Shown one piece after another: positions 43,897 to 54,448 of a stretch of DNA of 64,000 nt. Within the stretch, counting starts at the first letter, position 1. Each line of letters begins with the position of its first letter. Under the pieces are notes generated by a model. That model was given only the letters and a program-made list of their open reading frames with translations. It made no database searches and was not told the origin of the DNA. This DNA comes from Neurospora tetraspora (lineage: Eukaryota; Ascomycota; Sordariomycetes; Sordariales; Sordariaceae), in assembly GCF_033439725.1 (NCBI RefSeq), contig NW_026944390.1, positions 1,178,001 through 1,242,000 on the forward strand, given 5' to 3'. Both the position numbers and the translations under genes were made by a program.

Positions 43897-46230
43897 TCAA
43901 TAAGTCTCATACCCCTCCTCATCCCTCTCATACCCCTCCTCCTCACCACTATCATTACTCCCCATCCCAAACCCCCAATCAAACCCCTTAACCTCCTCGC
44001 TCGCTCTCCTCCACTTTGCCTCATTCACCGGTTCCGACACCGTAGGAGTCCTCTGCAACTCACTAACCAACTTCCTCTTCCCTTCCCCCGCCACCCCCAG
44101 CGTCTCGGCAGTCATCATCAGTCGTGCTGAAACAGTGGCGGGAAAACGGAGGAGGTGCGCGTTGGAGAGGTAGTCTTCTGTTTTGGCGTTCATGGGGCGG
44201 CCTTTGTGCTGCCACTGGTCTTGGACTTGGAAGTGTTGGGTGGCGGTTGGGGAGGAAGGGCGGGAAGATAGGGGGGAGGATGGGCGGGAGGGTGAGCGGG
44301 AGGGTGACTGGGAGGGTGAGCGGCAGCATGGGCGGGAGTTTGAACGGGAGGAAGAGCGGGAGGAAGGGTGGGAGGAAGGGGAGGAAGCGGTGGGAAAGAC
44401 CGGGGATAGTAGGGTAGAAGGAGGAAGGGGAAAGTGGTTGATATTCAGGGGAGAGGGAGTTCGACGACGGAAGATGGGGCTAGATGGGTTTGGCAACCCT
44501 TTAGTAGTGCAAAAGGGGCTCGGTAAGCGGCGGCGGCGGCGGCTTGGGGAGCGATAGGCTGGAGAGGAGGGGGGGATGCTGGAATTGCGACGAGTCGGGG
44601 GGCTAGGTGAAGAATCAGACGATGATGAGCCGGACAGGGAAAGACGGCGGCGGTATCGATCTCGACCTCGGACCGCAATAATGATGGGTGAGGAAAAGGG
44701 TGTCGGCGTGGACGGTCTGGTTCGGATCATGTTGATGTCCTCTTCTTCGTCGGAGGCGTTGCCTTCCACTTCTTCCTCATGATGGTCGCTGCCATTTACC
44801 GACGACGCTGCTGACGAAGAAATGGAATAAGAGGAGAATCTAGATTCCGATTCAGGGGATCTAAGTTTGCGAGAGGTTTCCAATACCCATTGGGAGAACC
44901 ACTCGGCATACCACTCGTCGAATTCAGGATTCGAAGAATCGTTGCTAGCAGCTTGAACAGCCTCTTCATCCTCTCCGTCGTCTTCCGAGTGGACACTCCC
45001 TCCGCTAACGGTTGAGAAACAGTCCTCAGGACGCAGCGAGGAATCAGTCCCCTCGCTACTCACGAACGAAATAGGAGAAGACGGCCTAGAGGTACCCTCC
45101 GTAACACTTGCCGCGCTTCTCGCCCTCTCCCAAGTTGAAGCCACCTCTTCTTTCTCCCTCCGCTCGCGATGTTCAGCCAACAAGATCTTGGCCATCACTT
45201 TCCACCACATATCTTTGACTTCCTCCCTTGTCTTTGTCTTTGCCATTCGGCTTGGTGGCGTCTGGTCTTCTGTGGTTTCCTTTCTGTTATCGTCGTTGTT
45301 GACAACACTCTCAGCAGACGGGGTTGCTGCTGGTGGTGGTGGTGATGATGAACTTGGCCACTCTAATAGCTTCTGCGGGCTTGACTGTTCCTCGTTCGGG
45401 GCAAAAGAGTAAAAGGTTGGTGCTCTTAGCCCAAGACGTGACTTGAACTCGTAACCTAGAAGGTTGGCTTGTGTGTCCCAGAACCACCGATAGAGGGAGG
45501 AGAAGGGGCTGTAGATGAACTTTTGCCAGTAGAAGCCGAAGATTTTGCGGAGTCTGGAAAGCCAGTCACTGTTTACCGGCAGGGAGTTAACTTTGCTTGG
45601 CTGGAAAAGCACCAGATCGGATTTTGCTGCTGGGACTTGAGGAGAGGGGGAAGATGATGTAGGAGTCACTTCCGGTTTGGGGGAGGTGTTTCTTGACCAA
45701 GATAGGGGTGTTTGAGTTGCTGAACTGATGACGGTCTCTTTTGATACTGAGGATGATGCGCTACTCGAGAACCACCTGGGTGAAGATGTGGTCATTTCCA
45801 GGCTCTCATCCTGAGACGAGCAACGCCCAGCACAGCAACTAGGTTTCAAAAGGCGTATATGTTCCCAGAGGATACACCCATCCTCGACCGTTTCAATACA
45901 TGCACGGAAGAACTTGTGCATACGATCTTCACTCAAAACACTAGCTCCGCGGTCTTGGCGGATATACGTGGTCATATATCTTGACCAGTACGTATATTGG
46001 AATATGGTGTCCCAGTGACGTTTTGAACAATGCTCGCAACCTTCCTCGTCTGCGTCAAGCATACGCCGGATGTATCCGTGAAGTATACTCAGGGAGTAAG
46101 CCGGGTGAGTCGTGAAATATGATCCCCATCTGAAAGCATCTGCGACGGGACATGTGGTGAAGTCGTATCGGGTGTTGGCCGTATCGCCAGGGGCACTCCT
46201 CCTCGTTGCTGGGATTCGGGATGTGCTCAT
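43897..46230 (-). CDS. Orphan Ser/Arg-rich protein
   Basis: A single frame of 777 codons starts at the ATG at 46230 (MSTSRIPATRRSAPGD). The first ~170 residues look folded, with aromatic and cysteine positions (TCPVADAFRWGSYF, GCEHCSKRHWDTIFQYTYW, CCAGRCSSQ), and may be a small conserved domain. The rest is low-complexity: Ser/Pro-rich linkers, acidic patches and an Arg-Ser-Pro run (SRSPSRPSSPLSSRPSSP) near the C-terminus, which ends in EEEGYERDEEGYETY. No catalytic motif is recognised. Codon use looks like its neighbours. The frame continues upstream to 46353 but only from a TTG, so 46230 is preferred. The gene could contain unrecognised introns within the low-complexity part. Confidence 0.7.
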   Translation of the reverse strand: MSTSRIPATRRSAPGDTANTRYDFTTCPVADAFRWGSYFTTHPAYSLSILHGYIRRMLDADEEGCEHCSKRHWDTIFQYTYWSRYMTTYIRQDRGASVLSEDRMHKFFRACIETVEDGCILWEHIRLLKPSCCAGRCSSQDESLEMTTSSPRWFSSSASSSVSKETVISSATQTPLSWSRNTSPKPEVTPTSSSPSPQVPAAKSDLVLFQPSKVNSLPVNSDWLSRLRKIFGFYWQKFIYSPFSSLYRWFWDTQANLLGYEFKSRLGLRAPTFYSFAPNEEQSSPQKLLEWPSSSSPPPPAATPSAESVVNNDDNRKETTEDQTPPSRMAKTKTREEVKDMWWKVMAKILLAEHRERREKEEVASTWERARSAASVTEGTSRPSSPISFVSSEGTDSSLRPEDCFSTVSGGSVHSEDDGEDEEAVQAASNDSSNPEFDEWYAEWFSQWVLETSRKLRSPESESRFSSYSISSSAASSVNGSDHHEEEVEGNASDEEEDINMIRTRPSTPTPFSSPIIIAVRGRDRYRRRLSLSGSSSSDSSPSPPTRRNSSIPPSSPAYRSPSRRRRRLPSPFCTTKGLPNPSSPIFRRRTPSPLNINHFPLPPSTLLSPVFPTASSPSSHPSSRSSSRSNSRPCCRSPSQSPSRSPSRPSSPLSSRPSSPTATQHFQVQDQWQHKGRPMNAKTEDYLSNAHLLRFPATVSARLMMTAETLGVAGEGKRKLVSELQRTPTVSEPVNEAKWRRASEEVKGFDWGFGMGSNDSGEEEGYERDEEGYETY

Positions 46231-46508
46231 CGTGGGCAAAGAAGGCCAACGCCGGCCGGCTTCTGGAGCTTGCAGCTTCGATGAGTGGTGACGTGACAAA
46301 GCAACGGGAATAGAGATGCTCTCATAGCAAAAGGAAATGAGTTTGGGTATCAAGATGACTGAAGGCAGAGAAATATATACAATTGCCTAGGGAAAAGAAA
46401 ATCAACACAACCCATCTCCAATGTCTCGCAGTCGCTTTGGCGAGAAAATCCCACAGCTACATGAATGCTCCCTGTCTCAACCCCATTGTTTGGGGGCCAA
46501 ACGCAAGC

Positions 46509-47596
46509 TTAAAAGATCTTGCTGAGCACTCTTTGTACCTGCTCGGGCTGTGCCTCATCGAGCTTCCTCTTCTTGGCCAGGGGTATTTGCTTGAATGTTC
46601 TCCTCCTCTCGCCGCGCGAGTCGTCATTTGTCGTCGTCGTCGCCGCCTGGGGAGCTGATTCTGTCGCTTCAGCGGCACCCTCACCGCCCTTCTTGCTGCC
46701 CTTGGACGCCTTCTTTGCCTGAATGCCCTGCAGCACCTTGGCCCTCTCCACGTTGCGAACGAACTCCTTGTTCTCTTTGGTGGTCTTGGAAATCTCGGCG
46801 CGCATTCTGCTGGAGCGCTCGGCGTTCTCAGCAGCGATTTGTTCCGTCAGGTTGTGCCACTTGAAACCCTTGAGGTAAAGTAGGTTCCAGATGTCGTCGC
46901 GGTAGTAGGATCCCTTCTTGCCTCCGATTGGACGGCCGTTGAGTAGTTCGCATGTCTTTTTGGCGTCTGTAAACAAACGGATTTTCTTGTTAGCGTCTTT
47001 GTACTTGAGTCTCAGGGAACCTCGCGGAATGATGGCCTACCCTTCTTCTTGACAAACTCAACCCAGCCTTCTGTAAACGACTTTTTTTTGTTGCCTCCGT
47101 TGCGAATGCGCTTGCGCCGCGCAACTGGGTCCTCGGGGGCCAGGAAAATGCGATTCATGTTTCCATATGGCTTTAGGAGAGAGCGCAACTTGGCAGGGGT
47201 CATGAAAGGTGGTACCCTGGAGATGTACACCACTCCCGACTTCTTGATGGCCTCCTCCGTGGCAATGAGATTCTTCTTTGTGAGGGGCTTCTCCATGCCC
47301 GGAAGGTCACCCTCTAGTACCAATTTCTTCTCCTTCTTCTTCTTTCCATCCTTCTCTTCCTTTCCATCTGTCGTTTCCTGTGCAGATGCATCCTTGCTTT
47401 CAGCATCATCTTGGTCGTGTTCCTCCTCTGCGTCGGTGAAGTCGTCGGCTTCGCTGTCCTCGTCGTCGCTCACTCTTCTGCGCTTCGCATTGCGGCCGCC
47501 CTTTTGAAAATCATCCTCCGACTCGGATCCGTGACCGGCATCGTCGTCGCTGTCGCCAGCATCGAGAAACTTGTTTCTGATATCGTCCTCGGGCAT
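46509..47596 (-). CDS. ESF2: Pre-rRNA processing factor ESF2 (ABT1 family)
   Basis: Two exons, 47596-47041 and 46966-46509, separated by a 74-nt intron, give 337 residues. The N-terminal ~110 residues are acidic and Lys-rich (MPEDDIRNKFLDAGDSDDD). The RRM-like core starts at VVYISRVPPFMTPAKLRSLL, continues with YGNMNRIFLAPEDPVARRKR and, after the splice, KKTCELLNGRPIGGKKGSYY and DDIWNLLYLKGFKWHNL, the ESF2/ABT1 signature. A basic coiled tail follows. In yeast Esf2 is a nucleolar component of the small-subunit processome that stimulates Dbp8. It is divergent from the aldehyde dehydrogenase gene over a 606-bp spacer. Confidence 0.92.
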
Positions 47597-48202
47597 TGTT
47601 GATAGATGATTAATGACTTTGTAGAGAAGGTTTTTATAGTTCGTGGTAGTTTCGTCGTGCAGGAAGTTTCGTAGGTTGATTAGGTGGTTAGGGGGAGTTT
47701 TCGGCAGTGATTTGTTTGCGTTAAAAGAAAAATCACGACGCGATTCGCAAGTCTTCTTTTGGCGTGGAAGCACTGGACGAACATGGATGGAATCGCTGCT
47801 GTTTCTCAAAATTTCTGGCTCCACCAGCGCAAATGGGCCCGTGCACTCACAGCTGATAAGAGATAAGATGGAAGATCCCTAGGTTCCGTTGCTGCAGACC
47901 CCGCTGTGCCCGCCTCTTATCAAAGCTCCCCCGGCCTGCCGCCGAGGAACGGAGCGGGGAGCTGCCCACTCTGTTTGTTAGTGAGACGGCGACGGAGGGG
48001 CGACATTGGTGTCATTGGGTCATGAGGGCGGCGGGAATCGAGTCTGGTTGCTCTTTCCTTCTTGTGGAAGGTCTAACGAAGCCATATAGTCATAAGGACA
48101 TCCTGTTTTTTTCCCTTTTGACGCTCTTTTCCTCCAACCAACATTGCATCCCACATCACGATCCTTATCACTTACTAGCCGAAAAGCATAACATACGTCA
48201 AT
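47597..48202. promoter_or_regulatory. Bidirectional intergenic region ESF2 / aldehyde dehydrogenase
   Basis: This is a 606-bp head-to-head spacer. The upstream frame of ESF2 remains open to 47824 without conserved content. No factor sites were assigned. Confidence 0.5.
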
Positions 48203-49723
48203 ATGTCAGTCGAAGTGATCACCACCATCTCGCCCACCACGGGTGAACCCATTCTCACTCGCAATGGCATTTCAGAGGAGGAACTTGTCCAACTGCCCGA
48301 GACTGCTTTCAAGGCCTTCCAAGGATGGCGCACTACCAAGCTGGAGGACAGACAGATCATCGTCAAGAAGGCCTTGAAGTTGCTGGCTGAGAAGCAGGAT
48401 GAACTCGGCGAGGAACTTAGCGTCCAGATGGGCCGTCCCATCGCTTATACTGCCAAGGAGGTTGCCACTGCCATCAAGCGCTCAGAGTATCTACTCAAGA
48501 TCAGCAACGATGCTCTCAAGGACACTGATGGTGAGGAGGAGAAGGGATTCAAGAGGTTTATCCGAAAGGTTCCTGTTGGTCCTGTTCTCATCATCTTTGC
48601 TTGGAACGTAAGTAGTGTTCATCATGTTGTTTAACACTCCATCACCTCTAACTTTGAGCAGTACCCCTATCTTATTCTCGTCAACGCCTTGATTCCAGCC
48701 CTGTTGTCTGGAAACTCGGTCATTCTCAAGCCTTCGCCTCAGACACCCACCATTGTCGAGCAGGTGGCCAAGGTGTTTGCCGAGGCTGGATTGCCGGACG
48801 GAGTCATCCAGTATTTCCACTCGGGTTCGCCGACAATTATTGAAACAATTGTGCGAAACCCCAAGATTGCCAACATTTGCTTCACCGGCTCGGTTGCTGG
48901 TGGCTTGGCCGTCCAGAAGGCCGCGTCGGATCGCATCGTCAACGTCGGTCTCGAGCTTGGTGGCAAGGACCCTGCATATGTTCGCGGTGATGTCGACATT
49001 GCCTGGGCTGCCGAAGAGATTGTCGACGGCGCACTTTTCAACTCGGGTCAGAGCTGCTGCTCGATTGAGCGAGTGTACGTTGACGAGAAGATTCACGACG
49101 AGTTTATTGCGGCCGTCCAGAACGTTCTTAAGGGATACAAACTTGGAGATCCCTTGGACAAAGGGACGCATCTTGGCCCAGTCATCTCGGCGCGCTCCAA
49201 GGAGACCATCCAGGCACACATCAAGGACGCGCTCGACAAGGGCGCCAAGAATGCAACGCCGGAGAATGAGACATTCAGCATTCTGCCTGACAATGGTAAC
49301 TTTGTCGCACCGACATTACTGACCGATGTGAATCACGCCATGACCGTCATGAAGGACGAGACCTTCGGGCCCATCATTCCAGTCATGAAGGTCAAGAGCG
49401 ATGCCGAGGCAATTGAATTGATGAACGACAGCGAATTTGGCCTCACTGCCAGTATTTGGACCAAGGACACGGCCAAGGGATACGAACTCGCCGAGGATGT
49501 GGAGGCAGGCACTGTTTTTGTGAACCGTTGCGATTTCCCCAGCCCTGTAAGTACTCGGTACCCTGCGACAACAATTTACCACGCCGTTTCACTGACACGC
49601 ATCTCACAGGATCTGGCCTGGACTGGCTGGAAGAACTCTGGCAAGGGCCAAACGTTGAGCAAGTATGGCTTCGACCAGTTCGTCAAGTTGAAGAGCTACC
49701 ACTTGAAGGATTATCCCAAATAG
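48203..49723 (+). CDS. NAD(P)-dependent aldehyde dehydrogenase
   Basis: Three exons, 48203-48607, 48662-49546 and 49610-49723, all joined in phase 0, give 467 residues. ALDH landmarks are present in order: GPVLIIFAWNYPYLILVNAL (split by intron 1), ILKPSPQTP, FTGSVAGG, the general base in LELGGKDPAYV, the nucleophile in NSGQSCCSIERVYV, ETFGPIIPVMKV and GWKNSGKGQTLSKYGFDQF at the C-terminus. The length is a little short for a tetrameric ALDH (~480-500). The GQSCCSIER form points to a branch related to fission yeast Meu8 and to bacterial betaine/succinate-semialdehyde-type enzymes, but the substrate cannot be fixed. No targeting signal is seen; a cytosolic enzyme is likely. Confidence 0.9.
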
Positions 49724-50806
49724 AGTTTCGGAACGCCCTGCCGCCCAGCCCTGGACGCAAGGAGGCTTGAATCGTCAATAAGGGAGGTACTCAGGCGCGT
49801 GCGCGCTGCATATCATCAGCAATAGATAGTCTTTCCCTTTTACCTGTTATTGAGCGAATCCAAGACACCAGCCTTTTCTGCTTCAGGGTATGTCTCAAAG
49901 AAATCCCACATCAATTGTTCCGCATTCCAAGGGCCTTCAAAAGCTAAGCGAGGGGCGTCATGGTTTCCGCTGAACCCTTTCCTCATTCCTCCTTACTTCC
50001 ATCTTCTTCTCGTCCATTCGTCCATTCACGATCTTTCACCTCACCCACGTCCCTTTGAGAGTATCAATGTTCATTTTTGTCGGCCCTGGCCAAGGGAACT
50101 CGTTCCTGAAGCCTAACCGTGTTGAGTTCGACGATCCGATGCGGCGGTAGTATATCTTCTTTGACCTCTCTCTTGGGTTCCCGGGAAGTGTGGTCCCCTT
50201 CAGGCAATCCTCTCGTTGTGCCCGGATTCATCTTCAGAAGGGGTAAACTGCCGAGCCGCACTGGGTTGTCACCAGAGAAGGCCAGCAGAAGAAGTCAATG
50301 GGTCACTTGGACGGGCTCGCCACTCCTGTGTCTTTCTGATCACTCACTCTTTTTTTTGTTCATCCTCTCCTCTTCCGCTCTTTCCACGGTAGAATCTTCG
50401 TTCGTTCCGCACTTTGTTGTGCGTCATTAGTTCGCCGTTCACCTCGGCATTACCCTTACTCCCTTGTCTTTAGATCTCCTGTTATCTCCTCGTTTCCACA
50501 GTCCTTTGTTGTTCACCATCATCAGGTACACGCCGACCTCGGTAACGCCAGACGCCTATCACTTTTGCATCTCTTTCTGCGAGAAGACACGTTACTTTCA
50601 CTCACTTAGACGCACGCATGCGCATGTGCAACTCGGAAGCGGCCTTCGATACCGATTCGGTTTCGGTCTTTATCTAATACTCACTCTCGTTTTATACTGT
50701 CCAACAAGAACCACTTAATACACTAATACCAGCCGTCACAACCCCGGTCATTCATTCATTCTTTTCCCTCTTCTAGGAAATAGCGGGCGGCAAGTACATC
50801 GCAAAT
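49724..50806. other. Intergenic / long leader of the 50807 gene
   Basis: This 1.1-kb stretch is rich in TC in its second half, as in long fungal leaders. No frame is supported. Confidence 0.45.
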
Positions 50807-52247
50807 ATGCAGGTCTGCTCCAACTTCAAGAGGATTCGCTCCTCGCTCCAGGAGCTTTTGGGGATCAAGCGGAGGAAGCAAGTCAGGGGTCAAGATATTG
50901 TAAGTGTTACCCCTGAGCATAGCAACAACAAGCAATCCACTAACAATCAAACCCCCAGTCGGCTCCTTACAACTTCAAAAAAGAAACCACTGTCATTCCC
51001 GGTATCACAGAAGAAGAGTACGTCTTTCCTCACTCTCTCCCTTCTCTCTGCGCAATTAATAACCCTATTCATCCATCAGACTCGAAGCCTACCGCGACAA
51101 AGCCGCCGCCTTCCATCTCGACCCCCTCCGCCAACACTCACCTTCATCCTCCCGTTCTCGCCGTGGTGTCGACCGCAACAACAACAAGAACAAGAACAAC
51201 AAAACCAACAAAAGCCACAACCAACTCCGTTCCTCCAGCTTAGCCAACCTCACCGTCTTGGAGTCAACCACCACCACCACCACCAACCCCACCTCATCCT
51301 CCAACAACAGAAAACAACTACTCATCTCCAAATCCTGCCTCTCCCTCAACAACCTTCCCTCTTCCTCTCACTCGCAAGGAGGACAACCGCATCAACCACC
51401 CCGCAAGTTCTCAGTCCCCAGCTCCGCTTCCTCACCCACCGTCTCCCATGGATTAGGAGGAGGACATGGACATGGATCACTCGGTTTCGATCTAGGTATC
51501 GGCGGAGGAGAGATGGGAACGGGGTTGAGGCCTCCTAGTCCTTGTTTGTCGCTGCCTACGAGGATTGGGATGGGGATTAATAGCGCGGCTAGTGGGAGTC
51601 CGGTTAGTCCGACGGGGACGACGATGACGACGCCTAGTTCGCCTTTGGGGATGGAAATGGGGGTTAGGGCGCAGAGGAGTAGGGCTTCTATCAACGGGAA
51701 CGGACACGGGGGTAACGGAAGTGGGAGTGGAAGTGGGACTGGAAGTGGTACAACGACGCCCAAATCATCTTCTCCCGTATTGGTCATCGGGACGGAGGCT
51801 GTTAGTCTCAGTCCTATTAGCCCGGTCAGCGTCAGCCCTGTTCATCAACAGCACTCATACCCAGCGAAACTACAGCTCAACACATCGCCCTCGACCACGA
51901 CTACATCAACAGCCACAGAAACATACGTATCCGCCCCTGCTTCAGCCACTGCCCCTGCTTCAGCCACTGCCCCTGCTTCAGCGGCCTCCCCGGTCTCAGC
52001 AGCCTCCGAAGCGTCTGCCGTCTCCGTTCTCTCTGCTGTGTCCGCTGTGTCAGCAGCGATGGGAACCGCAGATTTGGACTCCTTCGTCTTGGGAAGCCCG
52101 ATTAGTCCTATCAGTTCTGTTAGTCCTGTTAGTCCTGTTAGTCCGTTGAGTCTTGATGATGATGGACACCATCACCATCCAACAAAGAGTTCGGAAACAA
52201 CAACCAGAACAAACACAAAAATGGGAAGTGGGATGATGTCGTTTTAA
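50807..52247 (+). CDS. Orphan low-complexity protein with short conserved N-terminus
   Basis: Three exons are inferred, 50807-50899, 50959-51017 and 51080-52247, giving 439 residues with frame kept. The N-terminal ~65 residues look conserved (RIRSSLQELLGIKRR, then APYNFKKETTVIPGITEEEL, then EAYRDKAAAFHLDPLR). The remainder is Ser/Pro/Thr/Gly-rich and probably disordered, with tandem runs ASATAPASATAPASA and SPISPISSVSPVSPVSPLS. No enzyme or membrane motif is seen. The tiny first exons are supported by good GTAAGT/GTACGT donors and by an unbroken frame; without them the long frame lacks a conserved start. Function unknown. Confidence 0.7.
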
Positions 52248-52423
52248 GACCTGACGAGTATGGATCAATTTGCTCCGTAACTGACTTGCCTTTTTTTTTT
52301 TTTTCTTTTTTTTTTTTTGTCTTTCTCTTCTGTCCTCCTTTCCTTGAAAAATTCTTCTCTCTCGTTCTTTCGTTCTTTCGTTCTTTCATGTCTTGGAAAC
52401 ATTTTCACAAAAGCTAACAACGC

Positions 52424-52479
<56 letters not shown>

Positions 52480-53110
52480 CAAAACTTTCTTTACTCTCCT
52501 CCTTTTTTATCATGTTGGTGTTGGTTTGGGTTGGAGAGAGGAAGATCTAGACTGGACTGGACTGGAGAAGATATACCGGAGTTATATACTTGGCCAGAAG
52601 GGGGGAGAAACCAAAAACCAAAAGGGATTTTGTTGGAAGGTTGGAAGGTTGGAAGGTTGGATGGAGAGATGGAGAGATGGATTGGTGGATGCAAGCTTCA
52701 ACGAAAGAACAGATGTTTGGGGCGGATGTGTTAGATTGATAAAGAAAAGAAAGGTTGGTAGGACTTGTACGATATGTGTTGTTGTTGTAACATCGGAAGA
52801 GATGTGGTCCGGTTGCCGTGGTGTCGTCGACGGAAAACTTTACCTGGTAGATACCTAGGCAGGTGAAACCCAATATCCAGAAGACCACTGTGAGCTTTAA
52901 TCCCAGTTTCTCGCATTTCCGTCACTCACACACATCAGAGCATTCGCGAAAAGACGGTGATGTTGAACTATTTACTATGATTATTTGAAGAGTTACTCAA
53001 AACGACTATCTACAATCGCTATACGGTAATTCGCCAAAGGTATCTACCCAACGCTGTAGCTCCCGCTCCCGCTCTTAGTCTTCCATAAATACCATCCAAA
53101 AGGCGACCTA
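52248..53110. other. Intergenic, convergent, with homopolymer tract
   Basis: This is the tail-to-tail spacer between the orphan gene and ERG8. It holds T-rich tracts, the T55 run at 52425-52479 and GGTTGGAAGGTTGG-type repeats near 52630-52665. Confidence 0.5.
52425..52479 (+). repeat. Poly-T homopolymer of 55 bases
   Basis: An uninterrupted run of T. Its exact length may be an assembly or sequencing estimate. Confidence 0.85.
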
Positions 53111-54448
53111 CTAAACCCACCCCTGATACTTGAGCAAATTCTCCTTCCTCGCGCCCTCCATCTCCCCACTAACCTCCATCAACCTAACCTTCCCTCCCTT
53201 CCTCTCACTCCACCCCCTCAAAAACTCCTCCAATCTCTTCGTCGTCTCCTCATCATCCCTCACCAGCAACGCCAGTGCATCATACCCTCCCGCACCCGGC
53301 ACCACACCCCCATACACGCCCTCCACCCCTTCCTCCAGCGCATCCAGCAACTCCTTCTGACTATCCGGCTCGATCGGCACCCCGCTCTCCGTGCCCATCT
53401 TCCTCACCAGCTCGCGGATCCCGTGCACCGCCGGCCTGATCTCCTCCGTCTTGCCCTCCTTCAACACGCTCGCCAGCTTCTCGTTCCTTCGCTGTAATTC
53501 ATCCCACAACTCCTTGGCCGCTTGCGGCTGAGCCGCCCGCCAGGCGAGCACCTGCTTGACCATGCCGACCGTCTGGCTGCCGCAGTCGACGTCGCACATG
53601 CGCACCGCCACGCCCTTGGGCAAGCTGACGGCATCTTTCACGACCTCCGTATCCCACTGGGATTCAGTGTCCTTGCCGTTGACGACACTGAACAGCTTGG
53701 CGGAAAACCCAGGCTTGCCAGCCTCCGGCAGGGAGGACAAGATGGAAGGCGAAAAGCGACGGTAGTGGCTAGATCCGTAAACGGCGGCGGCCACGTCAAA
53801 CCCGCTGCCGACTTTACCCTGCGCGGCGCAGTGAGCCGCTTGCGCGAGGTTGTGCAGGATGCGCTTGCCCTCGTTGGTGGCGAGGTCGAAGAGGGAAGGG
53901 TCTAGGTAGTGAGATAAGAGGGAGGCGGTCAGGGCGGTGACGAGGGCGGCGGAGGAGCCGAGGCCCGTCTTGTGCGCGTCTTCCAGGGTGGTGGAGTAGC
54001 CGGCGAAGCGGCTGCCGCTGCTGGTCTTGCCGGTGCTGGGCGAGCTGTAGTAGTCGTTGTCGGCGAGGATGGTGAGGGTGACGGGTTTCAGGGTTTGCGT
54101 GGTCCCGTAGGCGGCGCGGCGGGTGATGTAGGTGAGCGCGTAGTTGAGCGTGGTCTCGACGAAGGGGTTGCCCTTGGCCGAGGCGGCGGCGCCTCCCTGC
54201 AGCTGGATCGTCTTGATCCCGCCGTCTTCATCGGCCAGGTGGTAGCCGTAGCGCCATTCGGCTTTCAGGAACTGCGGGCTCTTGACGATGATCTCGTTGA
54301 TGTGAACCCCCGGGCTGGCCTGGATGTCCTTGGAGATGACGTTGATGCGGGCGCTGAGACCGAAGACGAGACCGGTGTAGTTGCGGTCGAGGACGAGGTA
54401 TCCGCCTGCAAGGAGGACCTTGCCGGGAGCCGAGACGGCCAAAGCCAT
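53111..54448 (-). CDS. ERG8: Phosphomevalonate kinase
   Basis: A single exon of 445 codons starts at the ATG at 54448 (MALAVSAPGKVLLAGGYLVL). This opening is the GHMP-kinase N-terminal strand. The ATP-binding glycine loop KTGLGSSAALVTA is at 160-172, and GSGFDVAAAVYGS and GAGGYDAL complete the ERG8 pattern. It phosphorylates mevalonate-5-phosphate to the diphosphate in the mevalonate pathway, feeding sterols, carotenoids and prenylated products. Length and motif spacing are usual for fungal ERG8. The frame runs further upstream to 54658, but that part has no conserved content and starts from a non-ATG codon. Confidence 0.94.
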   Translation of the reverse strand: MALAVSAPGKVLLAGGYLVLDRNYTGLVFGLSARINVISKDIQASPGVHINEIIVKSPQFLKAEWRYGYHLADEDGGIKTIQLQGGAAASAKGNPFVETTLNYALTYITRRAAYGTTQTLKPVTLTILADNDYYSSPSTGKTSSGSRFAGYSTTLEDAHKTGLGSSAALVTALTASLLSHYLDPSLFDLATNEGKRILHNLAQAAHCAAQGKVGSGFDVAAAVYGSSHYRRFSPSILSSLPEAGKPGFSAKLFSVVNGKDTESQWDTEVVKDAVSLPKGVAVRMCDVDCGSQTVGMVKQVLAWRAAQPQAAKELWDELQRRNEKLASVLKEGKTEEIRPAVHGIRELVRKMGTESGVPIEPDSQKELLDALEEGVEGVYGGVVPGAGGYDALALLVRDDEETTKRLEEFLRGWSERKGGKVRLMEVSGEMEGARKENLLKYQGWV

